Positions 9,028-17,519 are shown, counted from the first letter of the stretch. The stretch: 64,000 nucleotides of DNA from Nocardioides marinus (GCA_019801415.1 JAHVJD010000010.1:1-64000); one strand, 5' to 3'. The notes: a model not told the origin generated them from the letters alone. A program made the numbers and translations.

Positions 9028-10173
9028 ATGAGCCTCGTTGGAAACTGGTCCTACCCGACCGCAATCAAATTCGGCGCCGGCCGGATCAAGGAACTGGCCG
9101 ATGCCTGCGCGGCAGCCGGGATCAAGAAACCGCTGCTGGTCACCGACAAGGGGCTGGCGGATCTGCCGGTCACCCAGTCCACCCTCGACATCATGGAAGC
9201 GGCAGGTCTGGGCCGCGGCATGTTCTCGGACGTGGATCCCAACCCGAACGAGAAAAACCTCGAAGCGGGCGTCGAAGCCTACAAGGCCGGCGGCCATGAC
9301 GGCGTGATCGCCTTCGGCGGCGGCTCCGGCCTGGATCTGGGCAAGATGGTGGCCTTCATGGCCGGTCAGACCCGCCCGGTTTGGGATTTCGAGGACATCG
9401 GCGACTGGTGGACCCGCGCGGATGCCGACGCCATCGCCCCGATCATCGCAGTGCCCACCACTGCAGGCACGGGATCCGAGGTCGGCCGCGCCAGCGTCAT
9501 CACCGACAGCGTCACTCACCAGAAGAAGATCATCTTCCACCCCAAGGTGCTGCCCACCGTGGTGATCTGCGATCCCGAGCTGACCGTGGGCATGCCCAAG
9601 TTCATCACCGCAGGTACCGGTCTGGATGCCTTTGCGCATTGTGTCGAGGCGTTCTCCTCGCCGCATTACCATCCGATGTCCCAGGGCATCGCGCTGGAAG
9701 GCATGCGTCTGGTCAAGGATTACCTGCCGCGCGCCTATGCTGACGGCACCGATATCGAAGCCCGCGCGCAGATGATGTCCGCCGCCGCCATGGGCGCCAC
9801 CGGCTTCCAAAAGGGGCTCGGCGCGATCCACGCCATGAGCCACCCGATCGGGGCGCATTTCAACACCCACCACGGCACCACCAATGCGGTCTGCATGCCC
9901 GCAGTGCTGGAGTTCAACGCGCCGGTAATCGCCGACCGGTTCAACATGGCAGCGGCCTACCTGGGGATCGAAGGCGGCTTTGACGGCTTCCGCGCCTTTG
10001 TGCAGGAGCTGAACGACTCCTTGGGCATTCCGCGCAAGCTGTCCGATCTGGGCGTGACCGAGGCCTCGATCCCAGATCTGGTCAAGGGCGCGATCATCGA
10101 CCCGTCCTGCGGCGGCAACCCCGTCGAGCTGACCGAGGAAAACCTGACCCAACTCTTCAAGGCGGCCCTCTAA
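9028..10173 (+). CDS. iron-containing alcohol dehydrogenase
   Basis: 381 aa group III alcohol dehydrogenase. The NAD-binding GGGSGLDLGKMVAFMA motif is around residues 93-108, the specificity region PTTAGTGSEVGRASVITD at about 145-162, and the metal ligands lie in AGTGLDAFAHCVEAFSS (Asp and His near 198-202) and in HAMSHPIGAHFNTHHGTTNA (His residues near 270-285). ATG at 9028 follows AAGGAAAACGAC. It ends the operon before a strong terminator at 10196. In the proposed scheme it oxidises the alcohol function to the aldehyde used by the preceding enzyme. Confidence 0.93.
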   Translation: MSLVGNWSYPTAIKFGAGRIKELADACAAAGIKKPLLVTDKGLADLPVTQSTLDIMEAAGLGRGMFSDVDPNPNEKNLEAGVEAYKAGGHDGVIAFGGGSGLDLGKMVAFMAGQTRPVWDFEDIGDWWTRADADAIAPIIAVPTTAGTGSEVGRASVITDSVTHQKKIIFHPKVLPTVVICDPELTVGMPKFITAGTGLDAFAHCVEAFSSPHYHPMSQGIALEGMRLVKDYLPRAYADGTDIEARAQMMSAAAMGATGFQKGLGAIHAMSHPIGAHFNTHHGTTNAVCMPAVLEFNAPVIADRFNMAAAYLGIEGGFDGFRAFVQELNDSLGIPRKLSDLGVTEASIPDLVKGAIIDPSCGGNPVELTEENLTQLFKAAL

Positions 10174-10195
10174 GCCAACCACTCACGGAACTCGG

Positions 10196-10226
10196 AAACG
10201 CTCCCCCCGCGGGGAGCGTTTTACTT
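10196..10226 (+). terminator. rho-independent terminator of the TRAP/dehydrogenase operon
   Basis: AAACGCTCCCC (10196-10206) pairs perfectly with GGGGAGCGTTT (10211-10221) across a CCGC loop, followed by a short T-containing tail. It lies 23 bp after the alcohol dehydrogenase stop and may also serve the opposing LacI gene. Confidence 0.85.
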
Positions 10227-10258
10227 TACGCCAGTCTCCAGCGTCTCTTTTTCGCGGG

Positions 10259-11263
10259 TCAGAGCGTTTCGCCCAGGCTGATCGCAGGGTGCAACCGGTC
10301 GAACACCAGCTCTCCTCCCGCGTCACCGCTACGCGATTGCAGGATGATCTTCGCCGCGCGCTCGCCAATTTCGCGGCGGCAGGCGTCGGTGGTGGCCAGC
10401 TGCTTGGGCAGCCCCTGCAACAATTGCAGATTGTTGAACCCGGCCAACGCGATGTCGTCCGGGACGCTCAACCCGGTCGCGAGACAGTGCATCAGCCCGC
10501 CAACGCTCATCACGTCGCTGGAATAATAGATACAGTCCAGGTCCGGGCTGCGCGCCAGCATCTGCGCCGTCAGCTGGCGCCCGGTCTGGATTGAGCTTTC
10601 GCCGGAGTAATGCTCGCGATCCGCCAGCGTCACCCCTTGCGCCGCCAGCCCGTCGGTAAAACCGTCAAAGCGCTTACGGGCCCGGAAGTCCTGCGGCATC
10701 TTGGTGCCGATAAAACCAATCCGCCGGTAGCCTCGGGCGAGGATCTGTTCCGCCATGCCGCGCCCCGCGTCCAGATGCGAAATGCCGACGCAATGACGCA
10801 CTGGTTCACCGTCCACATCCATCACCTCGACCACCGGGCAATCCGCCTGCTGCAGCATCCGCCGTGTCGGGTCGGAATGCTCCAGCCCGGCGACGATCAG
10901 CCCGGACGGCCGCCAGCTCAGCATTTCGCGGATGACCTCTTCTTCCTCTTCCAGTGCGTAGCCTGAAATGCCAACCACCGGCTTCAGCGGGCTGTCGCGC
11001 AGCACCGCGGAAATGCCGGACAGCACCTCGGGAAACACGAAACTGTTAAGCGACGGCACCACCACCGCCACCAGGTTCACCGACTGCGACGACAGGGAGC
11101 CCGCGATCCGGTTCGGCACATAGCCATGGATGCGGGCGATTTCCTCGACCTTGGACTTGGTCTTGGCCGAGACATCTGGCGCCCCGCGCAACGCGCGCGA
11201 GGCCGTCATCTCGCTGACCCCTGCGAGCCGGGCCACATCTTTCAGCAACAGTTTTTTTGTCAT
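10259..11263 (-). CDS. LacI family transcriptional regulator
   Basis: 334 aa with an N-terminal LacI helix-turn-helix (LLLKDVARLAGVSEMTASRALRG, residues 4-26) and hinge, followed by a periplasmic-binding-protein-like effector domain (GFIGTKMPQDFRARKRFDGF about 180, CIYYSSDVMSVGGL about 245, DDIALAGFNN about 280). The start ATG at 11263 places the HTH at the very N terminus; longer in-frame starts add a non-conserved leader. It is divergent from gap, and tandem dyads typical of LacI-family operators lie between them, so it probably regulates itself and gap. The sequence looks GntR/gluconate-like, but the effector is not certain. Confidence 0.92.
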   Translation of the reverse strand: MTKKLLLKDVARLAGVSEMTASRALRGAPDVSAKTKSKVEEIARIHGYVPNRIAGSLSSQSVNLVAVVVPSLNSFVFPEVLSGISAVLRDSPLKPVVGISGYALEEEEEVIREMLSWRPSGLIVAGLEHSDPTRRMLQQADCPVVEVMDVDGEPVRHCVGISHLDAGRGMAEQILARGYRRIGFIGTKMPQDFRARKRFDGFTDGLAAQGVTLADREHYSGESSIQTGRQLTAQMLARSPDLDCIYYSSDVMSVGGLMHCLATGLSVPDDIALAGFNNLQLLQGLPKQLATTDACRREIGERAAKIILQSRSGDAGGELVFDRLHPAISLGETL

Positions 11264-11306
11264 GACCCCATGGTCTTGCAGTTCGCCGCCAGCCGCAAGA
11301 GGAGAA

Positions 11307-11375
11307 CGTTGCAACGCAGAGCTTGATTTACGCTTCCGTTATCGCTATCAGTGGCGCAGCCGTTATCGATACCGG
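11307..11375. promoter_or_regulatory. tandem LacI-type operators between the LacI gene and gap
   Basis: CCGTTATCGCTATCAG (11336-11351) and CCGTTATCGATACCGG (11360-11375) are two copies of an imperfect dyad with a central CG, the usual symmetry of LacI-family sites; their centres are 24 bp apart. A perfect 10-bp palindrome CGTTGCAACG (11307-11316) lies closer to the regulator gene. All sit in the 145 bp between the divergent starts. The repeats are directly visible; the identity of the binding protein is inferred. Confidence 0.6.
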
Positions 11376-11408
11376 ATTTCACGCCGGTGCCACAGCCGGA
11401 GATCAGGA

Positions 11409-12422
11409 ATGACACTGAAAATCGCAATCAATGGGTTCGGGCGCATTGGCCGCGGCGTGCTGCGCGCGCTGCTGGAAAACAACGTCCAGGATATCGAGGT
11501 GGTGGCGATCAACGACCTGTCCCCGCCGGAAACCCTGGTCCATCTTCTGAAATACGACAGCGTCCACGGCCGCCTGAAGACCCCGGTCTTCCTGTCCGGC
11601 GACGAAATCCGGGTCGGACATCACACCATCCGCCTGACCGCCATCCGCAACCCCGAGGAACTGCCCTGGCAGGACGTGGACGTGGCCTATGAATGCACCG
11701 GCCTGTTCACCACCCGCGATACGGCGGCGCTGCATCTGAAGAACGGCTCCAAGCGGGTGCTGATCTCGGCCCCGGGCAAGGATGCCGACCGCACCGTGGT
11801 CTTTGGCGTCAACCACATGGATCTGACCGCCGAGGATGTGATCGTCTCCAATGCCTCCTGCACCACCAACTGCCTGGCACCGCTGGCCAAGGTCATGGAC
11901 GAGACCTTCGGTATCAAGACCGGCTACATGACCACGATCCACGCCTATACCGGCGACCAGCCGACCCATGACACCAGCCACAAGGATCTCTACCGCGCCC
12001 GCGCTGCGGCGCTGTCGATGATCCCCACCTCCACCGGCGCTGCCCGCGCCATCGCCGAGGTGCTGCCGCATCTGAAGGGCCGCCTCGAAGGCTCTGCCAT
12101 CCGGGTGCCGACCGCCAATGTCTCCGTGGTCGACCTCAGCTTCGTGCCAGAACGCCCCGCCACTGTCGAGGCGGTGAACCGGGCGGTGCAGGCGGCGGCG
12201 GAATCCGATCTCGCCGGGATCCTGTCCTATGAGGAAGACCCGCTGGTGTCGGTGGATTTCAACCACGATTCGCATTCCAGCTGCTTTGCCGCGCCGCAAA
12301 CCGCCGTCACCTCAGAGGGACTGGTGCGGGTGGTCAGTTGGTACGACAACGAATGGGGCTTCTCCAACCGGATGATCGACACCGGCCGCCGTATTGGCGA
12401 GGTGATGAAAGCCGTCGGCTAA
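11409..12422 (+). CDS. gap: type I glyceraldehyde-3-phosphate dehydrogenase
   Basis: 337 aa. The N-terminal Rossmann motif INGFGRIGRGVLRALLEN is followed by NDLSPPETLVHLLKYDSVHG. The active-site Cys is in SNASCTTNCLAP (about residue 151), and the phosphate-binding TGAARAIAEVLPHLKG and C-terminal WYDNEWGFSNRM are intact. It interconverts glyceraldehyde 3-phosphate and 1,3-bisphosphoglycerate in the cytoplasm. The ATG at 11409 follows AGATCAGGA; the open frame extends far upstream into the LacI gene but without conserved content. It stands alone beside a LacI regulator rather than with pgk, so it may serve a dedicated glycolytic or gluconeogenic direction. Confidence 0.95.
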   Translation: MTLKIAINGFGRIGRGVLRALLENNVQDIEVVAINDLSPPETLVHLLKYDSVHGRLKTPVFLSGDEIRVGHHTIRLTAIRNPEELPWQDVDVAYECTGLFTTRDTAALHLKNGSKRVLISAPGKDADRTVVFGVNHMDLTAEDVIVSNASCTTNCLAPLAKVMDETFGIKTGYMTTIHAYTGDQPTHDTSHKDLYRARAAALSMIPTSTGAARAIAEVLPHLKGRLEGSAIRVPTANVSVVDLSFVPERPATVEAVNRAVQAAAESDLAGILSYEEDPLVSVDFNHDSHSSCFAAPQTAVTSEGLVRVVSWYDNEWGFSNRMIDTGRRIGEVMKAVG

Positions 12423-12458
12423 GGTCGACAGCCTAGGCGCGCCAGCGGCAGCGGTCCT

Positions 12459-12515
12459 CTCCCGCCCGTTGCCAGTCACTGGCGTGCCTGCCGCCCGTTG
12501 GGCCCGGCGCCGCGC
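12459..12515 (+). repeat. 3'-end hairpin repeat, copy D (after gap)
   Basis: Constant arms CTCCCGCCCGTTGC (12459-12472) and GTTGGGCCCGGCGCCGCGC (12497-12515) flank a variable middle that contains CCAGTCACTGG. It is sense-oriented to gap, starting 36 bp after its stop. Together with copy A and a CCCATG-AAA-CATGGG hairpin (12553-12567) it fills the gene-free stretch 12423-12736. Confidence 0.55.
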
Positions 12516-12552
12516 TGACGCGCGGCGCGGGTGCGTTCAGACCGGGCTGTTC

Positions 12553-12572
12553 CCCATGAAACATGGGTTTAA
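12553..12572 (+). terminator. weak hairpin downstream of gap
   Basis: CCCATG (12553-12558), loop AAA, CATGGG (12562-12567), then TTTAA. The stem is only six pairs and the T run short, so termination is possible but not convincing. Confidence 0.3.
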
Positions 12573-12649
12573 GCGCCCCTCCGACTGCGGTGCGTGCACG
12601 TCCGCTCCCTTCCCCAGCCAGCCAGGTTTCGGCCCGGCCCCCGTGCGCC

Positions 12650-12713
12650 GCGCAGCGGCGCCACGCCCAACTGTGAGGCGCATTTTATCAAATGCGCCGC
12701 AACAGGCGGGAGC
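12650..12713 (-). repeat. 3'-end hairpin repeat, copy A (after the phn transferase)
   Basis: Read on the minus strand, the arm GCTCCCGCCT is followed by a perfect GGCGCATTT/AAATGCGCC hairpin (12677-12698) and then the arm GTTGGGCGTGGCGCCGCTGC. It begins 23 bp after the stop of the transferase gene and is sense-oriented to it. Confidence 0.6.
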
Positions 12714-12736
12714 CACGCCTGCCGAACAGACGTGGT

Positions 12737-13351
12737 TCAGGCGTATTTCTCCAGGAACGCCTCTGCCTTCAACGACCGGAAATCCGGCAACGCCTCTCGC
12801 AGGCGGGCGTGGTCCCAGTCCCACCAGGCCAGCGCCATCATCGCTTCGGCCACGGCCTCAGGATAGCGGCGGCGGATCAGCCGGGCGGTGTTGCCGCCCA
12901 CGATCGTGTAGGGGGCCACATCCTTGGTCACGATCGCGCCGGAAGCCACCACCGCGCCGTGGCCGATGGTTACCTCTGGTTTGATGATCGCCGCATGGCC
13001 GATCCAGGTGTCATGTCCGATAGAGGCCGTGCGTCCGGCGCGGTGGCGGAACCAGTCTGCATCCGCCCCCGCATCCTCCCAATAGTCGCCGGAGCGGTAG
13101 AGGAAGTGATGCTGCGAGGCTTTCTCCATCGGGTGATCTGTCGCGCCGATGCGGGTGAAGCTGGCGATATTGGCGAATTTGCCGACCTGCGCATTGGCGA
13201 TGTCGCAGCTGCGGTCGCAGTAGCTGTAGTCGCCGATCCGCGAGTTGGTGACCCGGCTGCCTTCACCGATTTCCACATAGGCGCCGAACGTGCTGTCCGC
13301 GATGCTGCAATCGGGGTGGATAAACGGGGTCTCTGCCGTCAAACGGGCCAT
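12737..13351 (-). CDS. phosphonate-associated hexapeptide-repeat acetyltransferase
   Basis: 204 aa left-handed beta-helix protein. Hexapeptide-like repeats run from residue 13 (HPDCSIADSTFGAYVEIGEG) to about 170, with the acetyl-CoA site region HDTWIGHAAIIKPEVTIGHG near 120-140. It matches the phosphonate-metabolism transferase family (TIGR03308) that occurs in phn operons, with the characteristic insert TDHPMEKASQHHFLYRSGDYW at about 70-90. It lies immediately downstream of the two permease genes in the same direction. Its acceptor is not established; family members are thought to modify phosphonate or phn-pathway intermediates. Confidence 0.85.
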   Translation of the reverse strand: MARLTAETPFIHPDCSIADSTFGAYVEIGEGSRVTNSRIGDYSYCDRSCDIANAQVGKFANIASFTRIGATDHPMEKASQHHFLYRSGDYWEDAGADADWFRHRAGRTASIGHDTWIGHAAIIKPEVTIGHGAVVASGAIVTKDVAPYTIVGGNTARLIRRRYPEAVAEAMMALAWWDWDHARLREALPDFRSLKAEAFLEKYA

Positions 13352-13390
13352 GGAGCTGCCTTATCTGTGGTGTCTGTGCCGCCGCCCCGA

Positions 13391-14755
13391 TCAGGGCAGC
13401 AGCATCGCCTTGCCCGCGCGCGTTTTGCGCTTGGCCGACCCGGTCTCGCCAGTGATCAGCCGCCGCCGCAACCAGCCCGAGATCCAGTCCATAAGCATCA
13501 CCATCAGGATGATGAGGGTGATGTAGTAGGCCACCTCCTCCCAGTCCTTCTGGGTGATGATCGCCTGCGTCAGCAGCAGACCGATGCCGCCGCCGGTGAT
13601 CGCGCCGATGATGGTGGCAGAGCGGGTGTTGGATTCCAGGAAATACAGCAGCTGGCTCAGCAGCACCGGCGTGATCTGTGGGATCACCCCGAAGCGGTAG
13701 CGCTGCGCCGGTTTCGCCCCGGTCGAGGCTACGCCTTCGATCTGCTTTTCATCGACGTTTTCCAGCGCCTCGGAGAAGATCTTGCCGAAAGTGCCAGTGT
13801 CCGTCACCAGGATCGCCAGCGCGCCGGTCAGCGGTCCGGGACCAAAAGCACGGGCCAGAACAACCGTCCAGATCAGGGAATCCACGCCACGGACGAAGTC
13901 GAACAGGCGGCGCATGGCAAAGCGCAGCGGCGCAAAAGGCATGAAGTTGCGGGTCGCGGCAAAGGCCAGCGGCAGCGCGATCAGCCCGGCGCCGAAGGTG
14001 CCCAGGAAGGCCATCAGCAGCGTTTCCGCAATCGCCCAGGCCACGTCCTGATGGCGCCACATCTTGTTGGTCCAGACGTCGTGCAGGATCGCCCCCGCCT
14101 CGCCACCGGCGGCGCGCTGCAACAGCTCGCCAATCCCAAGGCCATAATAGGGGCTGTCGAGGGTGAAGAAGAACAGCTCCCAACCGGTGAAATAGCGGAA
14201 CACCTCGGCCCGGTTGCGGGTCACTGTCAGGCGGCCAGCATCCGTGGTAATCGCCAGCCGGTTCTTGGAGCTGTTGATCCACTCCGGCACCTCGCCTGCG
14301 GGCAGTTCCGCTTGCACCCCGGCGCTGCGGCTGGGGGTTGCGCGCACGGTGCCGTAACCCGGTATCACATATTCAATTGTTTCAGGACCAAGGGTGACGC
14401 GGTGGCCGTCTTCGAGGTCGATCACCGTGGTCTCACCCAGCGACACCCAGTCCGGCGCGGTGCCTTCGGGGTAGGCGCCCTTGCGCTCGCCCTCGATGGC
14501 GACGGATACCGCACCGCTGCGATTGTCGCGTGTGACATGGGTCTTGTAGCTGTAGCTGTCGCTGACAAGGGTGCGCGCGTTTTCGAGGCTGGCACGCTGC
14601 CACAGACCCGCCACGTCGAAAGCGACAAAGACATATGCCATGTAGGCCAGAACCGCAGCTGGCAGCACAAAGCTCAGCAGGCGCTTCTTCAGGAACAGCT
14701 GCGCCGCTTCCTGCTTCAGCTCGGCCGGTGTCAGATTGGTGTCAAAGGTGGTCAT
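13391..14755 (-). CDS. phnE: phosphonate ABC transporter permease PhnE (long form)
   Basis: 454 aa. After a cytoplasmic N terminus and one membrane helix (about 27-49) there is a roughly 175-residue periplasmic segment, then a standard binding-protein-dependent permease domain (about 240-445) with the EAA-type loop GIFSEALENVDEKQIEGVASTGA-like region near 330-355. Usual PhnE proteins are about 260-290 aa, so the extra periplasmic domain is notable although it occurs in this family. The start ATG overlaps the stop of the second permease gene (ATGA), indicating coupling. It pairs with the 289-aa permease as a heterodimer. Confidence 0.9.
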   Translation of the reverse strand: MTTFDTNLTPAELKQEAAQLFLKKRLLSFVLPAAVLAYMAYVFVAFDVAGLWQRASLENARTLVSDSYSYKTHVTRDNRSGAVSVAIEGERKGAYPEGTAPDWVSLGETTVIDLEDGHRVTLGPETIEYVIPGYGTVRATPSRSAGVQAELPAGEVPEWINSSKNRLAITTDAGRLTVTRNRAEVFRYFTGWELFFFTLDSPYYGLGIGELLQRAAGGEAGAILHDVWTNKMWRHQDVAWAIAETLLMAFLGTFGAGLIALPLAFAATRNFMPFAPLRFAMRRLFDFVRGVDSLIWTVVLARAFGPGPLTGALAILVTDTGTFGKIFSEALENVDEKQIEGVASTGAKPAQRYRFGVIPQITPVLLSQLLYFLESNTRSATIIGAITGGGIGLLLTQAIITQKDWEEVAYYITLIILMVMLMDWISGWLRRRLITGETGSAKRKTRAGKAMLLP

Positions 14756-15621
14756 GCCTTCGCTCCATGGGTCAGACGGTCACGCAGCAGGCCGGACAGC
14801 TGATCCACGGCCACGATGGTGACAAACAACAGAAGGAAGATCGCAGCGGCTTCATCGTAGCGCCCCTGCCCCCAGGACATGGCGTTCTTCAGCTCGTAGC
14901 CGATACCACCGGCGCCGACGAAGCCCAGGATCGCCGAAGCGCGGATGTTGATCTCAAAGCGCAGCAGCGCATAGCTCACATAGTTCGGCCCCACCTGCGG
15001 CAGCACCCCCAGCGCCATCCGCTGCGCCCAGCTGGCCCCGACCGAGGTCAGCCCCTCCACCGGCTTCAGCGAGGCATTTTCGTTCACCTCGGAAAACAGT
15101 TTGCCCAATGCCCCGGCGGTGTGGATGGCAATGGCGATCATCGCAGGCACCGGCCCGCCGCCCAGCACAAAGATCAGCACCAGCGCGATGACGATCTCGG
15201 GGATGGCGCGGCAGATGTCGCTGATGCGCCGGAACAGCGGGATCAGCGCAGGCCAGGGAGCCATGCCGCGGGTGGCCAGCATGGACAGCAAGGTACCGAC
15301 AACCGCCCCCACGAGCGTCGACGCCGCGGCAATGTTCAGGGTCTCCACCAGCGCCGGGAAGAAATGCACCACATGGCCCGGGAGCTGCGCGGCCTTCTCA
15401 GCGGCTTCTGCAAGCACCTCGGCGGGGTAGTCGAAGATGCGGGTGAACCCTTCACCAAAGGAGCCGGCGTTGCGATCATCAGCGGTGCGGAACCCCGCCA
15501 CCATCATGGCCACGAAAACCGCAAGTAGAATGCCGCCATACAGTCGCTTGCGTCGAGTATGGTCCGTGTATTGTTCCCGGATCTCGTCCAGCGTCGGCCG
15601 GGCTGCCGTCAGATCTGCCAT
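14752..15621 (-). CDS. phnE: phosphonate ABC transporter permease PhnE
   Basis: 289 aa of normal PhnE length: a cytoplasmic N terminus (about 1-28), first helix (LYGGILLAVFVAMMVAGF) and a five-helix permease domain. The cytoplasmic coupling loop reads LGKLFSEVNENASLKPVEGL followed by TSVGASW, the site that contacts the ATPase PhnC. It would form the membrane channel with the longer PhnE encoded next. It is separated from phnD by about 110 bp and overlaps the downstream permease gene. Substrate class is inferred from the whole cluster. Confidence 0.93.
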   Translation of the reverse strand: MADLTAARPTLDEIREQYTDHTRRKRLYGGILLAVFVAMMVAGFRTADDRNAGSFGEGFTRIFDYPAEVLAEAAEKAAQLPGHVVHFFPALVETLNIAAASTLVGAVVGTLLSMLATRGMAPWPALIPLFRRISDICRAIPEIVIALVLIFVLGGGPVPAMIAIAIHTAGALGKLFSEVNENASLKPVEGLTSVGASWAQRMALGVLPQVGPNYVSYALLRFEINIRASAILGFVGAGGIGYELKNAMSWGQGRYDEAAAIFLLLFVTIVAVDQLSGLLRDRLTHGAKA

Positions 15622-15732
15622 TTAGGGGTCCTGGTCTTGCTGAGGCGACGCATCAGCGTGCCTTCATGGAAATTGCGGGGTCCGGGACGACCCGAACCCC
15701 GCAGACTGTGATCGAGAATTTACTCTCTGAAA

Positions 15733-16635
15733 TTACTTGGATTTCAGCTTGCGCGCTTCGATGATGACCTCATAGGCCTCGTGGGTGATCGGCTCGAATG
15801 CGCGGGCTTCGCCGGCGGCAACGCCATAGAAGCAGTCACGGTCCTTTTCAGCTAGGCCCGCCATCAGCGCGGTCATCTTTTCCTTCACGTCCGCAGGCAG
15901 AGCCTTGCGCAGCACCACCGGGCCTTCCGGGATCGGCGCCGATTTCCAGATCTCGACCATGTCGTTCATGTCGACCAGGCCGGCATCCACCGCACGGCGC
16001 AGGGCGCCGGACTTGTAGCCATCTTCCCATTCGCCCAAGCCGTCGGCCCAGGTCACGCCACCGTCAACGTCACCATTGGCAACCGCCACGATGGTCTGCT
16101 CGTGACCACCGGTGAACTTCACCTCACCGAAATAGTCGCCAGATTCCATGCTGGCGTTGATCTTCTGCGGAATCTCGATCGAGGGGATCAGGTAGCCGGA
16201 GGTGGAGTTCGGATCACCGAAACCGAAGGTTTTGCCCTTCAGATCCTCCAGCGAGGTGATGCCGCTGTCCTTGCGGGCAAAGCCGACCGAGTAGTAACCG
16301 TAGCCGCCGTCAGTGTTCACCTTGACGAGCACCGGCTCGACCGCCTCCGGGTCGGACAGATAGGTCTTGGCATAGCCCGAAGCGCCCAGCCAGGCCATGT
16401 CGATGGTACCGCCGAGCAGCCCCTGGATCACACCGTTATAGTCGGCGGGGGCAAACAGCTTGGTTTCGACACCCAGTTCTTCTTCCGCGTATTTGCGCAG
16501 GCATTCGTTGTTGTTCAGACGGTCCTGGGCGTTTTCACCGCCCAGCAGGCCAATGCGGAATTCGGTGATTCCTTCGGCCGCGACCGGGGCGGTCAGGGCG
16601 GTGGAGGCCAGTACGGCAGCAATAATCTTCTTCAT
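15733..16635 (-). CDS. phnD: phosphonate ABC transporter substrate-binding protein
   Basis: 300 aa with signal peptide MKKIIAAVLASTALTAPVAA and a phosphate/phosphite/phosphonate-binding protein domain. Typical landmarks are EFRIGLLGGENAQDRL at the mature N terminus, APADYNGVIQGLLGGTIDMAWLGASGYA around 60-90 and FGFGDPNSTSGYLIP near 145-160. It captures phosphonates (or phosphite) in the periplasm for PhnC/PhnE. The ATG at 16635 is preceded by GGAGAG; an in-frame TTG upstream overlaps that site. It sits between phnC and the permeases. Confidence 0.93.
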   Translation of the reverse strand: MKKIIAAVLASTALTAPVAAEGITEFRIGLLGGENAQDRLNNNECLRKYAEEELGVETKLFAPADYNGVIQGLLGGTIDMAWLGASGYAKTYLSDPEAVEPVLVKVNTDGGYGYYSVGFARKDSGITSLEDLKGKTFGFGDPNSTSGYLIPSIEIPQKINASMESGDYFGEVKFTGGHEQTIVAVANGDVDGGVTWADGLGEWEDGYKSGALRRAVDAGLVDMNDMVEIWKSAPIPEGPVVLRKALPADVKEKMTALMAGLAEKDRDCFYGVAAGEARAFEPITHEAYEVIIEARKLKSK

Positions 16636-16700
16636 TTTACGTCTCTCCAAATGATCTCCCCGACAGGCAAACTGCCGGTTTGACGAATACGGTCAGGGGG

Positions 16701-17519
16701 TTATTCGGCGGGAACCACGGCACGCAGCGCGTCCGTCTTTTCCAGCGTTTCGATTTCGGTCGAGGTCGCGGCCTCCGAGAACTCCTCTCCGGCGCCGTAG
16801 ATCTCGCGGGCAACGCCGGTGGTCAGCTGCTCGGGCAGACCGTCAAAAACGATGCGACCATCGCGCATGCCCACCACCCGGTCGCAATAGCGACGCGCGG
16901 TATCCAGCGTGTGCAGGTTGGCAATGACGGTGCGGCCGTCTTCCTCGTGGATGCGGCGCAGTGCCTCCATCACGGTCTGGGCATTCATCGGATCCAGCGA
17001 GGCAATCGGTTCATCCGCCAGGATGATCTTGGGGTCCTGCATCAATGCCCGGGCAATCGCCACCCGCTGCTGCTGGCCGCCCGACAGCGCCTCGGCCCGC
17101 TTGGCGGCGTGTTCGGCGATGCCCAGACGGTCCAGGATATCGATCGCCTTGTGGATGTCTGCCATCGGGTACAGGTTGAACAGCGTCGCCATCACGTTGC
17201 GGCGGTTCAGCGTCCCGTGCAGCACGTTGGACACCACGTCCATCCGCGGCACCAGGTTGAACTGCTGGAAGATCATCGCGCATTCGGACTGCCAGGCACG
17301 TTTTTCCTTGCCCTTCAATCGGGTAATGTCACGACCCTCAAACAGGATGCGGCCTTCGCTGGCGTCGCCCAGCCGGTTGATCATCCGCAGCAATGTGGAC
17401 TTGCCGGCGCCGGAGCGGCCGATGATCCCTATCATGCAGGGTTTGTCGATATCCAGCGTCGCGGCCTCGACCGCAGTCTTGTCGCCGAAACGTTTCGTAA
17501 GTCTGTCAATGCGCAGCAC
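16701..17519 (-). CDS. phnC: phosphonate ABC transporter ATP-binding protein
   Basis: 272 aa. Walker A is [12 protein letters not shown] (about 33-44), the Q-loop [14 protein letters not shown] near 83-96, the signature [15 protein letters not shown] at about 145-159 and Walker [15 protein letters not shown] near 165-178. The N-terminal [21 protein letters not shown] and the length match PhnC. A GTG at 17519 is the start. The gene is first in the phnC-phnD-phnE-phnE-transferase run and diverges from rpe. A Pho-box-like repeat lies about 50 bp upstream. Confidence 0.94.
   Translation of the reverse strand: MLRIDRLTKRFGDKTAVEAATLDIDKPCMIGIIGRSGAGKSTLLRMINRLGDASEGRILFEGRDITRLKGKEKRAWQSECAMIFQQFNLVPRMDVVSNVLHGTLNRRNVMATLFNLYPMADIHKAIDILDRLGIAEHAAKRAEALSGGQQQRVAIARALMQDPKIILADEPIASLDPMNAQTVMEALRRIHEEDGRTVIANLHTLDTARRYCDRVVGMRDGRIVFDGLPEQLTTGVAREIYGAGEEFSEAATSTEIETLEKTDALRAVVPAE

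Noticed and set aside
12692-14803. A 703-aa open frame on the plus strand opposite the phn genes
   Set aside because: The peptide is His/Gln/Arg-rich with no family content and mirrors real genes on the other strand; such frames are common at this GC content.
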